From positions 744,001 through 808,000 of the forward strand of contig NZ_CP011033.1 of NCBI RefSeq assembly GCF_002310815.1: 64,000 nucleotides of DNA, given 5' to 3'. Made by a program: the position numbers and the translations under genes. Source of the stretch: Pseudoalteromonas tunicata (GTDB lineage Bacteria; Pseudomonadota; Gammaproteobacteria; Enterobacterales; Alteromonadaceae). The notes beneath the pieces were generated by a model, which saw nothing but the letters and a program-made list of their open reading frames with translations, made no database searches and was not told where the DNA came from. Below, in pieces: positions 8,968 to 17,600 of the stretch. The number at the start of each line of letters is the position of its first letter. Positions within the stretch are counted from its first letter, which is position 1.

Positions 8968-10128
8968 CTAAATATAATATTCAGCTAGTGGTTCGAAGCC
9001 GTTAAATCCTTTGCATGAATAACTATTACTGTAAGCTCCTGCACAGCAAAACATGAGTGGATCACCCACTGCAATAGTAAATGGTAAGTGATGAAGGTGA
9101 TTTTTATAACTTAGCATGTCACTACTATCACAAGTAGGCCCGGTTAAAATGGTTGATGTTTTATCTGAACGCTGATCTGCGTGATGTAAAACTGGATATT
9201 TGATATCAGATGCTTCATATAGCCCATTAAACTTCCCTACGTCTAAATATAACCAGCGATGAATTTGGTCAGATAACATTCGTTCACATGCCAATATTAC
9301 GGTGGTTTTCACAACACCAGCTTCAGCAAGTAAATACCGACCAGGTTCACAAATAAATTTCAAATCCCCAGACCAAGAACCAAAGATAGCCGTTAAACTT
9401 TCACTAATACATTTACCAAAAAACTCCATTGAGTAATCAACTTCATTATCTGAATCATTTAGATAACCAGATGCAGGATAACCACCACCTAAATTGATAA
9501 GGCCAATTTTTATATCTTGTTTTACAAGTTCATCAGCGACCCATCTCGCATCTACTAAAGCTCTATGCCATGCATCAGGAGATTGTTGTTGTGAGCCAAC
9601 ATGAAAAGATAAACCATAAGGTTCTAAACCTAACAAAACAGATCGCGATAAAAAATCAACCGCTTCGGTGAGACTACAACCAAATTTATGACATAAACCC
9701 CAATGGGCACCTTTGCCATCATTTTTTAGGCGACATACGACCCGACACCCTGGGGCATATTGTGCTAATTTTACCAGCTCTTCATAACAGTCAAATGCAT
9801 AACTTTGCACTCCAAGCTGATAAGCAGTTTCAATATCAGAGATTTTTTTGATGGTATTGCCAAAGTGAATTTGATTTGCTTTGGCCCCAGCGGCAAAGCA
9901 AGCATGGATTTCATTAATACTCGCAGCTTCAAAACAACTGCCCAAGGCGAATAGTTTTTCCAACACAGCACGGGCACTATTTGATTTTACTGAATAGTGA
10001 CAGACAACATTAGGCATAGCTGTCACCAAACGTCTGTACTGATGGGCTAAAACATCTAAATCAACAACCAAAAAAGGGGTTGAAATTGGTTTATTCAAAA
10101 ATGAATTGAGTTTTTCAGTCAGCTGCAT
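8968..10128 (-). CDS. Ornithine/lysine-type PLP-dependent decarboxylase (fold type III)
   Basis: A 386-residue alanine-racemase-fold decarboxylase that would convert ornithine or lysine to putrescine or cadaverine in the cytoplasm. Visible active-site motifs are HYSVKSN with the PLP-binding Lys at 48, HVGSQ, LGGGYP for the phosphate loop, EPGRYLLAEAG, GPTCDSSD with the catalytic Cys contributed to the partner subunit, and CAGAYSNSY near the C-terminus. The GPTCDSSD loop fits the ornithine/lysine decarboxylase group better than diaminopimelate or carboxynorspermidine decarboxylase. The size matches bacterial eukaryote-like ODC/LDC enzymes. An AGGAATC Shine-Dalgarno precedes the ATG. It heads an operon with an MFS permease. 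Which amino acid is used cannot be decided by eye. Confidence 0.8.
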   Translation of the reverse strand: MQLTEKLNSFLNKPISTPFLVVDLDVLAHQYRRLVTAMPNVVCHYSVKSNSARAVLEKLFALGSCFEAASINEIHACFAAGAKANQIHFGNTIKKISDIETAYQLGVQSYAFDCYEELVKLAQYAPGCRVVCRLKNDGKGAHWGLCHKFGCSLTEAVDFLSRSVLLGLEPYGLSFHVGSQQQSPDAWHRALVDARWVADELVKQDIKIGLINLGGGYPASGYLNDSDNEVDYSMEFFGKCISESLTAIFGSWSGDLKFICEPGRYLLAEAGVVKTTVILACERMLSDQIHRWLYLDVGKFNGLYEASDIKYPVLHHADQRSDKTSTILTGPTCDSSDMLSYKNHLHHLPFTIAVGDPLMFCCAGAYSNSYSCKGFNGFEPLAEYYI

Positions 10129-10167
10129 GATTGATTCCTAAAAGAGCTAAAATTTGAACGATTATGT

Positions 10168-10959
10168 TTAATCCCCATCAAGATGGGATTCTTTTATCTG
10201 TGCTGACTGTTTGGCAATGATCCGTTCATAGGCATCTAATCGTTTTTGGTTGACAACTAATCCAAAGTTGCGGGTAAACCATACTAACGAAGCAATCAAA
10301 AAAGCAATAAAAAAGCCTGCAACCATGGTTCTTGTTGTGGCTCGCTTGATAGGAGCTAGTCGTTCAAAATAGTTTTTTGCTTCAATATCAATTCCAAGCA
10401 CCCCAGAAAAATTTCCGGATTTGTCATAAAAAGGGATATAACCACTGACAAACGATCCCCATCTATCAGAGTAAGGTTGCTCAGAAACAACAATCTCTTG
10501 ATTTCTGAGTGCCTGCTTAATTTCAGAACTTGCTTCGGTGTATTCATCCATAATGTGTGCTTTATCATCAACACCGTCACCATCAGCATCACCAGAAGGC
10601 GTGGGATCTAAGATGAAGTAAACCTTGTCGTCCTTTAATATGGTTGTATAGAGATATTTGATTGATTTATCTGCGTTTAATACCGCTTCAAATGGTTGAA
10701 TTGAATGTAAATAGCTGTCGCTTTTTTCTTGTTCAGAACTAATAAATTTTTTATGTTCATCCCCATCAATAAAAACGGCAACCACTTGCGCCGTTCGAAT
10801 TAACCCTTCTTTTATTTCCCCTTTTTGGGCATTTATAGCATGTTGATAAATAAAGTAAGTAGTAATGAAAATAGCCAAAAATACCGAAATACCAATGAAT
10901 ATAGCTTCGTATAGTGGGTATATTTTATAGTTTTTACCTTGAAAGTTTTCTGTACCCAT
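10168..10959 (-). CDS. Membrane Cache-domain sensor protein lacking an output domain
   Basis: A 263-residue protein with a membrane helix at about residues 16-38, a periplasmic region of about 170 residues, a second helix at about 212-230 and a short basic cytoplasmic tail. The periplasmic part looks like a PDC/Cache sensor: an Asp-rich loop (GDADGDGVDD), then SEQPYSDRWGSFVSGYIPF and the typical closing strand GVLGIDIEAKNYF. There is no HAMP, kinase, GGDEF or methyl-accepting domain, so any signal must pass to a partner. A similar Cache region occurs in the SpoIIE-type protein at the other end of the T6SS island (34416-36227). The gene lies 115 bases downstream of a small unknown gene and the LuxR-type regulator, all on the minus strand, and probably belongs to the T6SS control functions. 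A role in signalling is inferred. Confidence 0.7.
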   Translation of the reverse strand: MGTENFQGKNYKIYPLYEAIFIGISVFLAIFITTYFIYQHAINAQKGEIKEGLIRTAQVVAVFIDGDEHKKFISSEQEKSDSYLHSIQPFEAVLNADKSIKYLYTTILKDDKVYFILDPTPSGDADGDGVDDKAHIMDEYTEASSEIKQALRNQEIVVSEQPYSDRWGSFVSGYIPFYDKSGNFSGVLGIDIEAKNYFERLAPIKRATTRTMVAGFFIAFLIASLVWFTRNFGLVVNQKRLDAYERIIAKQSAQIKESHLDGD

Positions 10960-11074
10960 AAAGTGTTTAAAACCTTATTATTTATAACAATGATTATAAT
11001 GAGATAAAGAAGTTTGCAGTTGGATTTAAATATAGGTAACAGCTAATTAATAGCAAGCTTGCTAAATAAATAAA

Positions 11075-11338
11075 CTATTGCTGATGTTTTAATGTGGTTG
11101 AATTTATAGTTAATTTTAAATGTTTTTTTTCACCATTTTTAGGTTCATCTACTTTCTCTTTTTGCCAAAAAAATTGCAGAATATTCTCTTTGGGTGCTAG
11201 ATTAATTACCTGAATTAATTTCCAGCCAACACCATTAGGCCTGGGTATAGCATTAATGTTTACTTGGCCATTTTTATCAATAAAAGCGCTTTTACCAACC
11301 GTAGTCTCAGTTTCAAAATCGCTAGCTGAAGTGTTCAT
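11075..11338 (-). CDS. Small unknown protein next to the T6SS regulator
   Basis: An 87-residue soluble protein beginning MNTSASDFETETTVGKSAF, with a central GVGWKLIQVINLAPKENILQFFW stretch and a Lys-rich end. No signal peptide, membrane helix or known motif is seen. It starts 17 bases after the LuxR-type regulator stop on the same strand and is probably co-transcribed with it. It precedes the Cache sensor gene. Codon use matches its neighbours. I cannot assign a function; an accessory role in the regulator-sensor group is the only hint from context. Confidence 0.55.
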   Translation of the reverse strand: MNTSASDFETETTVGKSAFIDKNGQVNINAIPRPNGVGWKLIQVINLAPKENILQFFWQKEKVDEPKNGEKKHLKLTINSTTLKHQQ

Positions 11339-11355
11339 TTTTATACCTTGTAAAT

Positions 11356-11994
11356 TCAGTGCATTTGCCTTTGGTTTAAACCATACGCTATTACTGCACC
11401 ACGAGAAGACACATTTAGTTTGCTAAACATTGATTTGATATGATCCGCTACTGTGAAGCTTGAAATATTTAAATCTCGCGCTATCTCCTTGTTTGATGAG
11501 CCTTTAACTAATTCAATTAAAACATCATTTTCTCTTTTTGTGAGTGATTTTATCGGTTCAAAGTGCATAGCAAAAGCCTGATGATGCAGTTGGATCAGGG
11601 TTTTTATTACCTTGTTTGACAGTTGTGGCGTCTCAATATCGAGTCCTTTAAAAGCGCGAACCAGACAGTTATAACTATCTTGTTTGAGGACAATTGCAGC
11701 AGCAGGTAAGTGTAATAAATTTAAAATACTGTTTTGATCATCAAAATAAGAATAAATGATGACTTTAAGATTTTTATCCAGATTAATTGCTTCATTAATA
11801 ATTAAATTTGCCAATTTTATGTCATTTTTATATGAAACGATAATCATGTTAAAGTCTGTAGGTAATATAGTATTAAAAATATTTTTAGTACCTTTTTTGT
11901 TGGTTATTTTTACATCCCTATAAGCAAATTTTAATGCATCCCTTATTTTAGATATATGAACTTCGTCATCATCTATAATTAGTATCTCTTTCAT
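11356..11994 (-). CDS. LuxR/NarL-type response regulator with degenerate receiver
   Basis: A 212-residue DNA-binding regulator. Residues 1-120 are a receiver domain with an intact acidic pocket (IIDDDE, Asp 8-10) and a conserved-type Lys in IVLKQD, but the position of the phospho-accepting Asp is Ser 54 (MIIVSYKND). Residues 148-208 are a GerE-type helix-turn-helix (LTKRENDVLIELVKG, then SNKEIARDLNISSFTVADHI and LNVSSRGAVIAYG). The gene is divergent from tssB across 231 bases, so it is the natural candidate regulator of the T6SS operon. The missing Asp suggests phosphate-independent control. A downstream small gene and a Cache protein follow on the same strand. Confidence 0.8.
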   Translation of the reverse strand: MKEILIIDDDEVHISKIRDALKFAYRDVKITNKKGTKNIFNTILPTDFNMIIVSYKNDIKLANLIINEAINLDKNLKVIIYSYFDDQNSILNLLHLPAAAIVLKQDSYNCLVRAFKGLDIETPQLSNKVIKTLIQLHHQAFAMHFEPIKSLTKRENDVLIELVKGSSNKEIARDLNISSFTVADHIKSMFSKLNVSSRGAVIAYGLNQRQMH

Positions 11995-12064
11995 CTTATT
12001 TCCACTAACTCGTTCCCCCTAAAATTAGGGAAGGTAAATATAAAAACACACTCTATGCTTAGGC

Positions 12065-12161
12065 TAACTTAAATAGTTAAAAATATTGTTACATATAGTT
12101 AGTTTATATTTCTAAGTAGGTCAACTATAGAGAGAAGCTATTGCCGTATTAACTGATAGTT
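12065..12161. promoter_or_regulatory. AACT/AGTT inverted repeats in the T6SS promoter region
   Basis: The 231-base region between the regulator gene and tssB holds two short imperfect palindromes, TAACTTAAATAGTTA at 12065-12079 and AACTGATAGTT at 12151-12161, plus a wider TATAGTT / AACTATA pair at 12094-12100 and 12123-12129. A separate CCCTAAAATTAGGG palindrome (12017-12030) sits just upstream of the regulator start. These are plausible operators for the divergent LuxR-type protein, but the region is very AT-rich and chance palindromes are likely. No sigma-54 GG/GC pair was seen. Confidence 0.25.
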
Positions 12162-12225
12162 TCCATTTTGTTATGTCTATTGTTTTTTAAAGGTTTTATT
12201 AACCAAGCAAATTGTGGAGGTTTTT

Positions 12226-12723
12226 ATGGCATCACGCTCAAAAGGGGTCGGTTCAGTGGCCCCAAAAGAAAGAATTAACATTTCATATCGACCTGCTACC
12301 GGTGCTGCAAAAGAGGGAATTGAACTGCCTTTTAAAGTATTGGTATTAGGGGACTTCACACAAACCAAGGATGCACTCAATACCGAAGCCAGAAAACTAA
12401 TCAATGTTAATAAAAGTAATTTTGATGAAGTTATGGATGACCTTGATTTGAAATTAAATTTTAGTGTTCCAAACAAAATGATGGGTGATTCTGAAGAGAC
12501 AATTGATATATCGCTTGATATTTCAAAACTGTCTGATTTTGAACCAGATCAAATCATTGAGCAGATTGATGAATTGAAAAAAATTCTGCAGTTACGAGAA
12601 GCATTAAAATCATTAAAAGGGCCTTTGGGAAACTCGCCACAAATGCGTCGTCAAATTCAGCGATTACTCTCTGATGAAGCATCACGAAATGAGTTGAAAA
12701 AAGAAATTGGATTACTGCAATAG
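12226..12723 (+). CDS. tssB: T6SS sheath small subunit TssB (VipA)
   Basis: A 165-residue protein, standard for TssB, which pairs with TssC to build the contractile sheath. The N-terminus GSVAPKERINISYRP and the core LPFKVLVLGDFTQ are diagnostic, followed by FDEVMDDLDLKLNF, the beta-strand KMMGDSEETIDISLDI and the C-terminal helical region with LRDA-like LREALKSLKGPLGN. The start is the ATG at 12226: a GTG twelve bases upstream lies inside the GTGGAGG Shine-Dalgarno and is not the start. It is the first gene of the long T6SS operon, 42 bases ahead of tssC. A second TssB-like segment occurs fused to a TssC-like segment at 21022-22716. Confidence 0.95.
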   Translation: MASRSKGVGSVAPKERINISYRPATGAAKEGIELPFKVLVLGDFTQTKDALNTEARKLINVNKSNFDEVMDDLDLKLNFSVPNKMMGDSEETIDISLDISKLSDFEPDQIIEQIDELKKILQLREALKSLKGPLGNSPQMRRQIQRLLSDEASRNELKKEIGLLQ

Positions 12724-12765
12724 GGTCGAATGGGTTTTGCCCAAGGCTTAGTTTAGGAAAAAGTT

Positions 12766-14223
12766 ATGGCTACAGCAACTACAACAGTGAATGAATCTCT
12801 TATTGATGGCCTACTAGCCCTTAGTAAGATCCCCGAAGATGATTTGAGTTATTCGATTGCCTCAGTTGGCATGCATTCTTTATTTACTCGCATATTTGAG
12901 CAAGAGGCAGATGCAAGTGAATTAAGAGTCGATAAGCGCTATGTTGAACAATTAATTGAAGAATTAGACCGCAAGTTAAGTTTACAAATGGATGAGGTAC
13001 TCCATCATCCAACTTTCCAATCTTTAGAAGCACCATGGCGAAGTTTAAAGTTTTTAGTTGATAGAACTGAATTTGGTGAAAACATCAAAGTTGAAATTTT
13101 ATCTGTCGATAAAGAAGAATTACTTAATGACTTTCAAGATTCACCTGAAATAACTGAAAGTGGTTTATATCGTAAAGTTTATACAGATGCGTTTGGCCAA
13201 TTTGGTGGTAATCCCTACGGCGTCATTATTGGGGACTATAGCTTATCTCACAGTAATCAAGACGTAGAGCTTCTTAGCCACATGTCTAGCCTTGCAGCAA
13301 TGAACCATGCACCCTTTATAGCCGCAGCTTCACCAGAATTTTTCTCCTTAAACGAATTTGCTGAAATTCCAGATTTAAAACAAATCGAAGCGATGTTCGA
13401 AGGTCCGCAATATATTAAATGGCGACAATTTAGAGACTCAGACGATGCGCGAAATGTTGGTTTAGCACTGCCTCGCTTTATGCTTCGTCCAACGTATGGT
13501 GAAAACATACCCGTTCGTAGTTTTAATTATATTGAAGGCATTACGAATCAATCACAGTACTTATGGGGAAATGCTTCTTTTGCTTATGCCACAAAGTTAA
13601 CCGATAGTTTTGCTAGATACCGCTGGTGCCCAAATATTATAGGCCCACAATCTGGTGGTGAAGTAAAAGATCTGTCGATTAACTTAGTTGATGACAGTGG
13701 TACCACTAAAGTCGTTGGTCCAACAGAAGTGCAATTGTCAGATCGTAAAGAATATGAATTGTCTGAATTAGGGTTTATTCCGCTGACTCTGCGTAAAGAT
13801 TCAGACAGTGCGGTATTCTTTTCATCAAACTCAGTTCAAATGCCGCGTAAATTTACCAATGATGATGAAGGTCGTCAAGCTGAGCTTAATTATAAACTAG
13901 GTACACAATTACCGTACTTATTCATTGTTAATCGCCTCGCACATTACATCAAAGTATTGCAACGTGAAAACCTAGGAAGCTGGAAAAGTCGTGGTGATTT
14001 AGAAATGGAACTTAATAAATGGATTAGACAATACGTAGCTGATCAAGATAGTCCTTCAGCAGCAACTCGTAGTCAAAGGCCTCTGCGTAAGGCGATGCTT
14101 CGAGTAAATGAAGTTGATACAGAGGCTGGTTGGTATGAAGTTGCATTAGAAGTAACACCTCACTTTAAGTTTATGGGCGCTAATTTTACTTTATCACTTA
14201 CAAGTATGTTAGAGCGTGGTTAA
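12766..14223 (+). CDS. tssC: T6SS sheath large subunit TssC (VipB)
   Basis: A 485-residue protein, normal for TssC. Recognisable blocks are HHPTFQSLEAPWRSLKFLVDR (first conserved block, near residue 85), GGNPYGVIIGDY, YIKWRQFRDSDDARNVGLALPR, WGNASFAYA, CPNIIGPQSGGEV, and the C-terminal SAATRSQRPLRKAMLRV and TPHFKFMGANFTLSL. It retains a roughly 85-residue N-terminal part (NESLIDGLLALSKIPEDD and onward) which in characterised TssC proteins contains the inter-subunit linker and the ClpV-binding helix. It forms the sheath with TssB from the adjacent gene. The fused paralogue downstream lacks this N-terminal part. Confidence 0.95.
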   Translation: MATATTTVNESLIDGLLALSKIPEDDLSYSIASVGMHSLFTRIFEQEADASELRVDKRYVEQLIEELDRKLSLQMDEVLHHPTFQSLEAPWRSLKFLVDRTEFGENIKVEILSVDKEELLNDFQDSPEITESGLYRKVYTDAFGQFGGNPYGVIIGDYSLSHSNQDVELLSHMSSLAAMNHAPFIAAASPEFFSLNEFAEIPDLKQIEAMFEGPQYIKWRQFRDSDDARNVGLALPRFMLRPTYGENIPVRSFNYIEGITNQSQYLWGNASFAYATKLTDSFARYRWCPNIIGPQSGGEVKDLSINLVDDSGTTKVVGPTEVQLSDRKEYELSELGFIPLTLRKDSDSAVFFSSNSVQMPRKFTNDDEGRQAELNYKLGTQLPYLFIVNRLAHYIKVLQRENLGSWKSRGDLEMELNKWIRQYVADQDSPSAATRSQRPLRKAMLRVNEVDTEAGWYEVALEVTPHFKFMGANFTLSLTSMLERG

Positions 14224-14271
14224 TAGAATTTAAGTGCTTAATTTAAAGCATAAAAGTAGAAGGATTTAGAT

Positions 14272-14790
14272 ATGCCTACAGAAATATACATGACAATAAA
14301 TGACCCAGAGGGTTGCTTAACTGAAGAATCCTGTTCAAAAGAAAGTATTGGTTCATTTTTCAAATCTGATCATGAGGAAGAAACATTAGTCTTAGCGTAT
14401 AACCATAAGGTGAGTGTGCCGACCAACTCTTTGACAGGTCAAGTAACTGGTACTCGAAAGCATGAGTATCTTGAAGTAACCAAGTTTATTGACAAGAGTT
14501 CACCATTATTACTCAATTCCGTCACTTCACCTTCTGAGCTGGAAGTGATTTTACGCTTCTTTCGCACACCAGATGAAACCAGTGCGGGCGAGCCGGTTGA
14601 GTACTACAACATTACATTGCAACGCGCAAAGATTGTCAGCATAAATACAATTTCTCCTAACATATTAATTCCTGAAAACGATGGGTTAATGCCGTTTGAG
14701 AATGTGGTATTTACGTATGGCCAAATTCAAGCTGATCATGTGGTATGTGGTACGACAGCGATTGATGATTGGTCTGGTGAAGGCGAATAA
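14272..14790 (+). CDS. hcp: T6SS tube protein Hcp (TssD), first copy
   Basis: A 172-residue Hcp-family protein, the hexameric ring that stacks into the inner tube. The start MPTEIYMTINDPEGCLTEES, the central HEYLEVTKFIDKSSPLLLNSV and the late VEYYNITLQRAKIVSINTISPN, then MPFENVVFTYGQI, follow the order of the family's beta-barrel strands. It lies between tssC and tssJ with a GAAGGATT-type ribosome-binding site upstream. A second, divergent Hcp-like gene sits at 22716-23201 directly after the fused sheath gene. No C-terminal effector extension is present. Confidence 0.9.
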   Translation: MPTEIYMTINDPEGCLTEESCSKESIGSFFKSDHEEETLVLAYNHKVSVPTNSLTGQVTGTRKHEYLEVTKFIDKSSPLLLNSVTSPSELEVILRFFRTPDETSAGEPVEYYNITLQRAKIVSINTISPNILIPENDGLMPFENVVFTYGQIQADHVVCGTTAIDDWSGEGE

Positions 14791-14802
14791 ATAAGAGTAC
14801 TT

Positions 14803-15534
14803 ATGAGACTATTAAGTTTGTTTCGGCTCAGTTTGCTAACATTTGCTATTTTTTTTCTAACGGCTTGCAGTTCATTTAACTTTTTTAGTGATGATTCTGA
14901 TAACAAAACCTCAGAAAATAACGCAAGTTATACCAACCCAAAGCAACTAGATCATTGGCTTGATAATGCTTCTGCTTGGCGTAATTGGGATATTAATGGC
15001 CCTAATAACGCATTAGCACAATGGCAATTTGAAGACAATGCCCTGAGTGTTCACCTGCAAGCCAGTGGTGAACTTAATAGTTTCAATAATTTACCACATA
15101 TTTTACACATTAAGGTGATTCAACTAACTGATATAACAGGGTTGAATACATTAATAAAAACGCCAGCTGGGGTTCGTACTATTTTGTCTGAATCAATAGA
15201 GATGATCCCAAATGCTGTGTCTGAAGAAATCGTCACTCTTGCACCAAATCAAACCTTAACCCTTAATTTAGCCCGGCAGCAGGATGCTAAGTTTATTGCT
15301 GTAGTAAGTGGTTTTGCAGAATTAAAACCGACTAATTCAGTCAAGATATTATCCATACCCATTATTACGATTAAAGCACCTCAAGCAGACAAGTCTTGGT
15401 TTGATACCTTAACCTTTGGTTTATTTAGTGATGAAGCTGAGCAAATTCCAGACATTATTCGTCCTGCCACAATTAAAATTCAAGGCCAGTTTGGTGATAC
15501 TGCCATTTCTAAATTCGATGCTCAGGCTTTCTGA
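14803..15534 (+). CDS. tssJ: T6SS outer-membrane lipoprotein TssJ
   Basis: A 243-residue lipoprotein. The signal peptide ends in the lipobox LTAC with the lipidated Cys at 22. The mature part has a short Ser/Asn-rich linker (about 25 residues) and a beta-sandwich: LHIKVIQLTDITGLNTLI resembles the conserved first part of TssJ, and TLTLNLARQQDAKFIAVVSGFAEL the later strands. TssJ anchors the TssLM membrane complex to the outer membrane. The length exceeds the usual 160-190 because of extra residues before the conserved core (WRNWDINGPNNALAQ). Position between hcp and tssK and the lipobox make the call firm. Confidence 0.85.
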   Translation: MRLLSLFRLSLLTFAIFFLTACSSFNFFSDDSDNKTSENNASYTNPKQLDHWLDNASAWRNWDINGPNNALAQWQFEDNALSVHLQASGELNSFNNLPHILHIKVIQLTDITGLNTLIKTPAGVRTILSESIEMIPNAVSEEIVTLAPNQTLTLNLARQQDAKFIAVVSGFAELKPTNSVKILSIPIITIKAPQADKSWFDTLTFGLFSDEAEQIPDIIRPATIKIQGQFGDTAISKFDAQAF

Positions 15535-15552
15535 CACTAGGAGTGAATAAAT

Positions 15553-16923
15553 ATGGATCCATTAAAGTCAATTTTTTGGAATCAAGGGTTGTTTCTAAAA
15601 CCTCAACACTTTCAACATTTATCACTTCAAACCCTAGCCCAAAGCTATGCGTTTACAAAAATAACAACAGGTGTTGAGCAGGGCATAGCTTCATTATCAA
15701 TTAACAGCAGTGCGTTAGAAGCGGGTTTATTTCAAATCGAGACATTTGAAGCCATTTTACCCGATAAAACATTATTAGTTTTTCCTGGGAATTGTTCTAT
15801 TGCGCCACTTTCAATTGCAAATATGAGTACAGACAAAGACAGCACAATTGATATTTATCTCGCTGTTGCACCGGTATTAATCGATGAAAATAATGTTTCT
15901 AATAATGTAAATGAGCAAGTTCGTTATATTCATAACGAGCCCGCTACTGTTGTCGATATGTATGATTTTGAAGAGCAAACTCAGCTCAATACGGTTAATA
16001 TAAAATGTAGATTAATTACAGAAAAAGAGCTTGAACACCACAAAGAATCAATTTGTATTCAAATTGCTAAATTATTCTCACAAGCTGGTAAATTTACTTT
16101 AAGCAGTGATTTTATTCCTTCAATTATCACCATTGCTTCTTCATTAGTCTTACAAACAAATATTCAATCACTTAAACAAAGTTTAATGGCAAGATATGAG
16201 CAGCTTGAAAGTTTTAGTTCGCTCAAAGGCCAGCAAAGTAGTGATATTTCCAGTGCAAGTTTATCAACAATTATGGCTTTAAATGTGCTTGCTAATGCCA
16301 TTCCGCAATTGGCACACTTTGAGGAGTGTTTGCATTTAAAAACAGAACAATTATATCTGTGTTTACGCCAGCTCATAGGCCAGCTCAGCTTATTCTCAAG
16401 AACCATTTCTGTGTTAGGTTACAGCACCCAAGTATCAGAATCTTTACTTCCTTTTAATCACGAAAACCAAACGGAATGTTTTCATCGAGCATTTTCATTA
16501 ACCCGATTATTACTCAATGAATTGACTATTGAGCCAGAAATGCTGATTCATTTTATAGCCCAAAATGAAGCCAAATTTGTCGCAACATTAACTGCAGACT
16601 TTTTAGCAAAAAATAATCGCTATTATTTTAGATTACGCTCTAAAGAAAATCTTGAGCTAAGAGTGAGTGACATTTTACAGTTTGCAAAGCTTGGGGCGGA
16701 TGGACAAGTGGATGTCTACATCAAACGCGCATTACCAGGCATCAAATTAAGCTATTTATCAAGAAAACCACTAGGGGTAGCGAGTTCACCAAACAGTTAT
16801 TACTTCAGTTTTGATACCACTTCTTTTGAATGGCATAAAGCACTCGAATCGGGCAGATTAGGACTTATTTGGCCCGATGCTCCAGAAGACTTACAGGTTG
16901 AAATCATTGCGGTAAGGGGGTAA
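15553..16923 (+). CDS. tssK: T6SS baseplate protein TssK
   Basis: A 456-residue protein of the TssK family, which links the baseplate to the membrane complex. The hallmark N-terminus is present: IFWNQGLFLKPQHFQ at residues 8-22. The middle contains the helical TssK segment, and the C-terminus has YIKRALPGIKLSYLSR, YYFSFDT and a final ALESGRLGLIWPDAPEDLQ, as in other family members. It is followed two bases later by tssL. Confidence 0.93.
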   Translation: MDPLKSIFWNQGLFLKPQHFQHLSLQTLAQSYAFTKITTGVEQGIASLSINSSALEAGLFQIETFEAILPDKTLLVFPGNCSIAPLSIANMSTDKDSTIDIYLAVAPVLIDENNVSNNVNEQVRYIHNEPATVVDMYDFEEQTQLNTVNIKCRLITEKELEHHKESICIQIAKLFSQAGKFTLSSDFIPSIITIASSLVLQTNIQSLKQSLMARYEQLESFSSLKGQQSSDISSASLSTIMALNVLANAIPQLAHFEECLHLKTEQLYLCLRQLIGQLSLFSRTISVLGYSTQVSESLLPFNHENQTECFHRAFSLTRLLLNELTIEPEMLIHFIAQNEAKFVATLTADFLAKNNRYYFRLRSKENLELRVSDILQFAKLGADGQVDVYIKRALPGIKLSYLSRKPLGVASSPNSYYFSFDTTSFEWHKALESGRLGLIWPDAPEDLQVEIIAVRG

Positions 16924-16925
16924 AC

Positions 16926-17585
16926 ATGAAGTTAATCAATGCGTTTATCCCAGTATTGTCTTATCTCAAAAGTATTACTGGACTGCTCACCGAATCGTCA
17001 GAATTAGATCAAGAACAATTGCAGCAGCAGTTAATGCCTCAACTGATTAAGTATAAAGAAACCTTACTCAATAATGGCTATTCGAGTGAACAATTTGAAA
17101 CTGCCTTGTTTGCTATTTGCGCTTTGATTGATGAGGCGGTATTAATTTCTGAATGGAAATATAAAGACAACTGGTTGAAAAATCCGCTGCAAAAACAATT
17201 CTTTGAAACTAACTCTGCGGGTGTCGAGTTTTTTGAAAAATTAGACAACCTAAAAGAATTAAATACAAAAGATCAAGATATACGAGAAGTGTATTTTTAC
17301 TGCTTAACATTCGGATTTACGGGGTGTTATTTTGATATTGGTCAAAAAAGTCAGCTTAACGATATTATCCAAGCTAATTATAAATTGCTTAACAACTATC
17401 AAGAAATCAAATTATTTAATCCAAAAATACCAAGTAATCAAGTAACACTCGTAGATCAACAAATGCATGAATATTACAAAAGAAAGCTCTTTACTTGGGG
17501 GCCAATTGTATTTTTAGTGGCGAGTTTCTTTTATTTTAGAAATGATTTTTTGAGTGTTTTGTACACATTCATCAGTAGTATTTAA
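16926..17585 (+). CDS. tssL: T6SS inner-membrane protein TssL (DotU family)
   Basis: A 219-residue protein with a cytoplasmic helical domain and one C-terminal membrane helix (about residues 188-206, WGPIVFLVASFFYF), the standard short TssL without a peptidoglycan-binding extension. FETALFAICALIDEAVLISEW is the conserved DotU segment, and FYCLTFGFTGCYF corresponds to the family's LGFxGxY block. TssL binds TssM in the inner membrane. Gene order tssJ-tssK-tssL-tssM is that of typical clusters. Confidence 0.92.
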   Translation: MKLINAFIPVLSYLKSITGLLTESSELDQEQLQQQLMPQLIKYKETLLNNGYSSEQFETALFAICALIDEAVLISEWKYKDNWLKNPLQKQFFETNSAGVEFFEKLDNLKELNTKDQDIREVYFYCLTFGFTGCYFDIGQKSQLNDIIQANYKLLNNYQEIKLFNPKIPSNQVTLVDQQMHEYYKRKLFTWGPIVFLVASFFYFRNDFLSVLYTFISSI

Positions 17586-17600
17586 GTCATAGGAAAAAAT

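Noticed and set aside
12214..12225. GTG start four codons upstream of the tssB ATG
   Set aside because: GTGGAGG is the ribosome-binding site of the ATG at 12226, and TssB proteins begin with the residues encoded from that ATG.
12001..12225. Sigma-54 promoter for the T6SS operon
   Set aside because: I looked for GG and GC pairs with ten-base spacing and found none; the region is too AT-rich for a firm promoter call.
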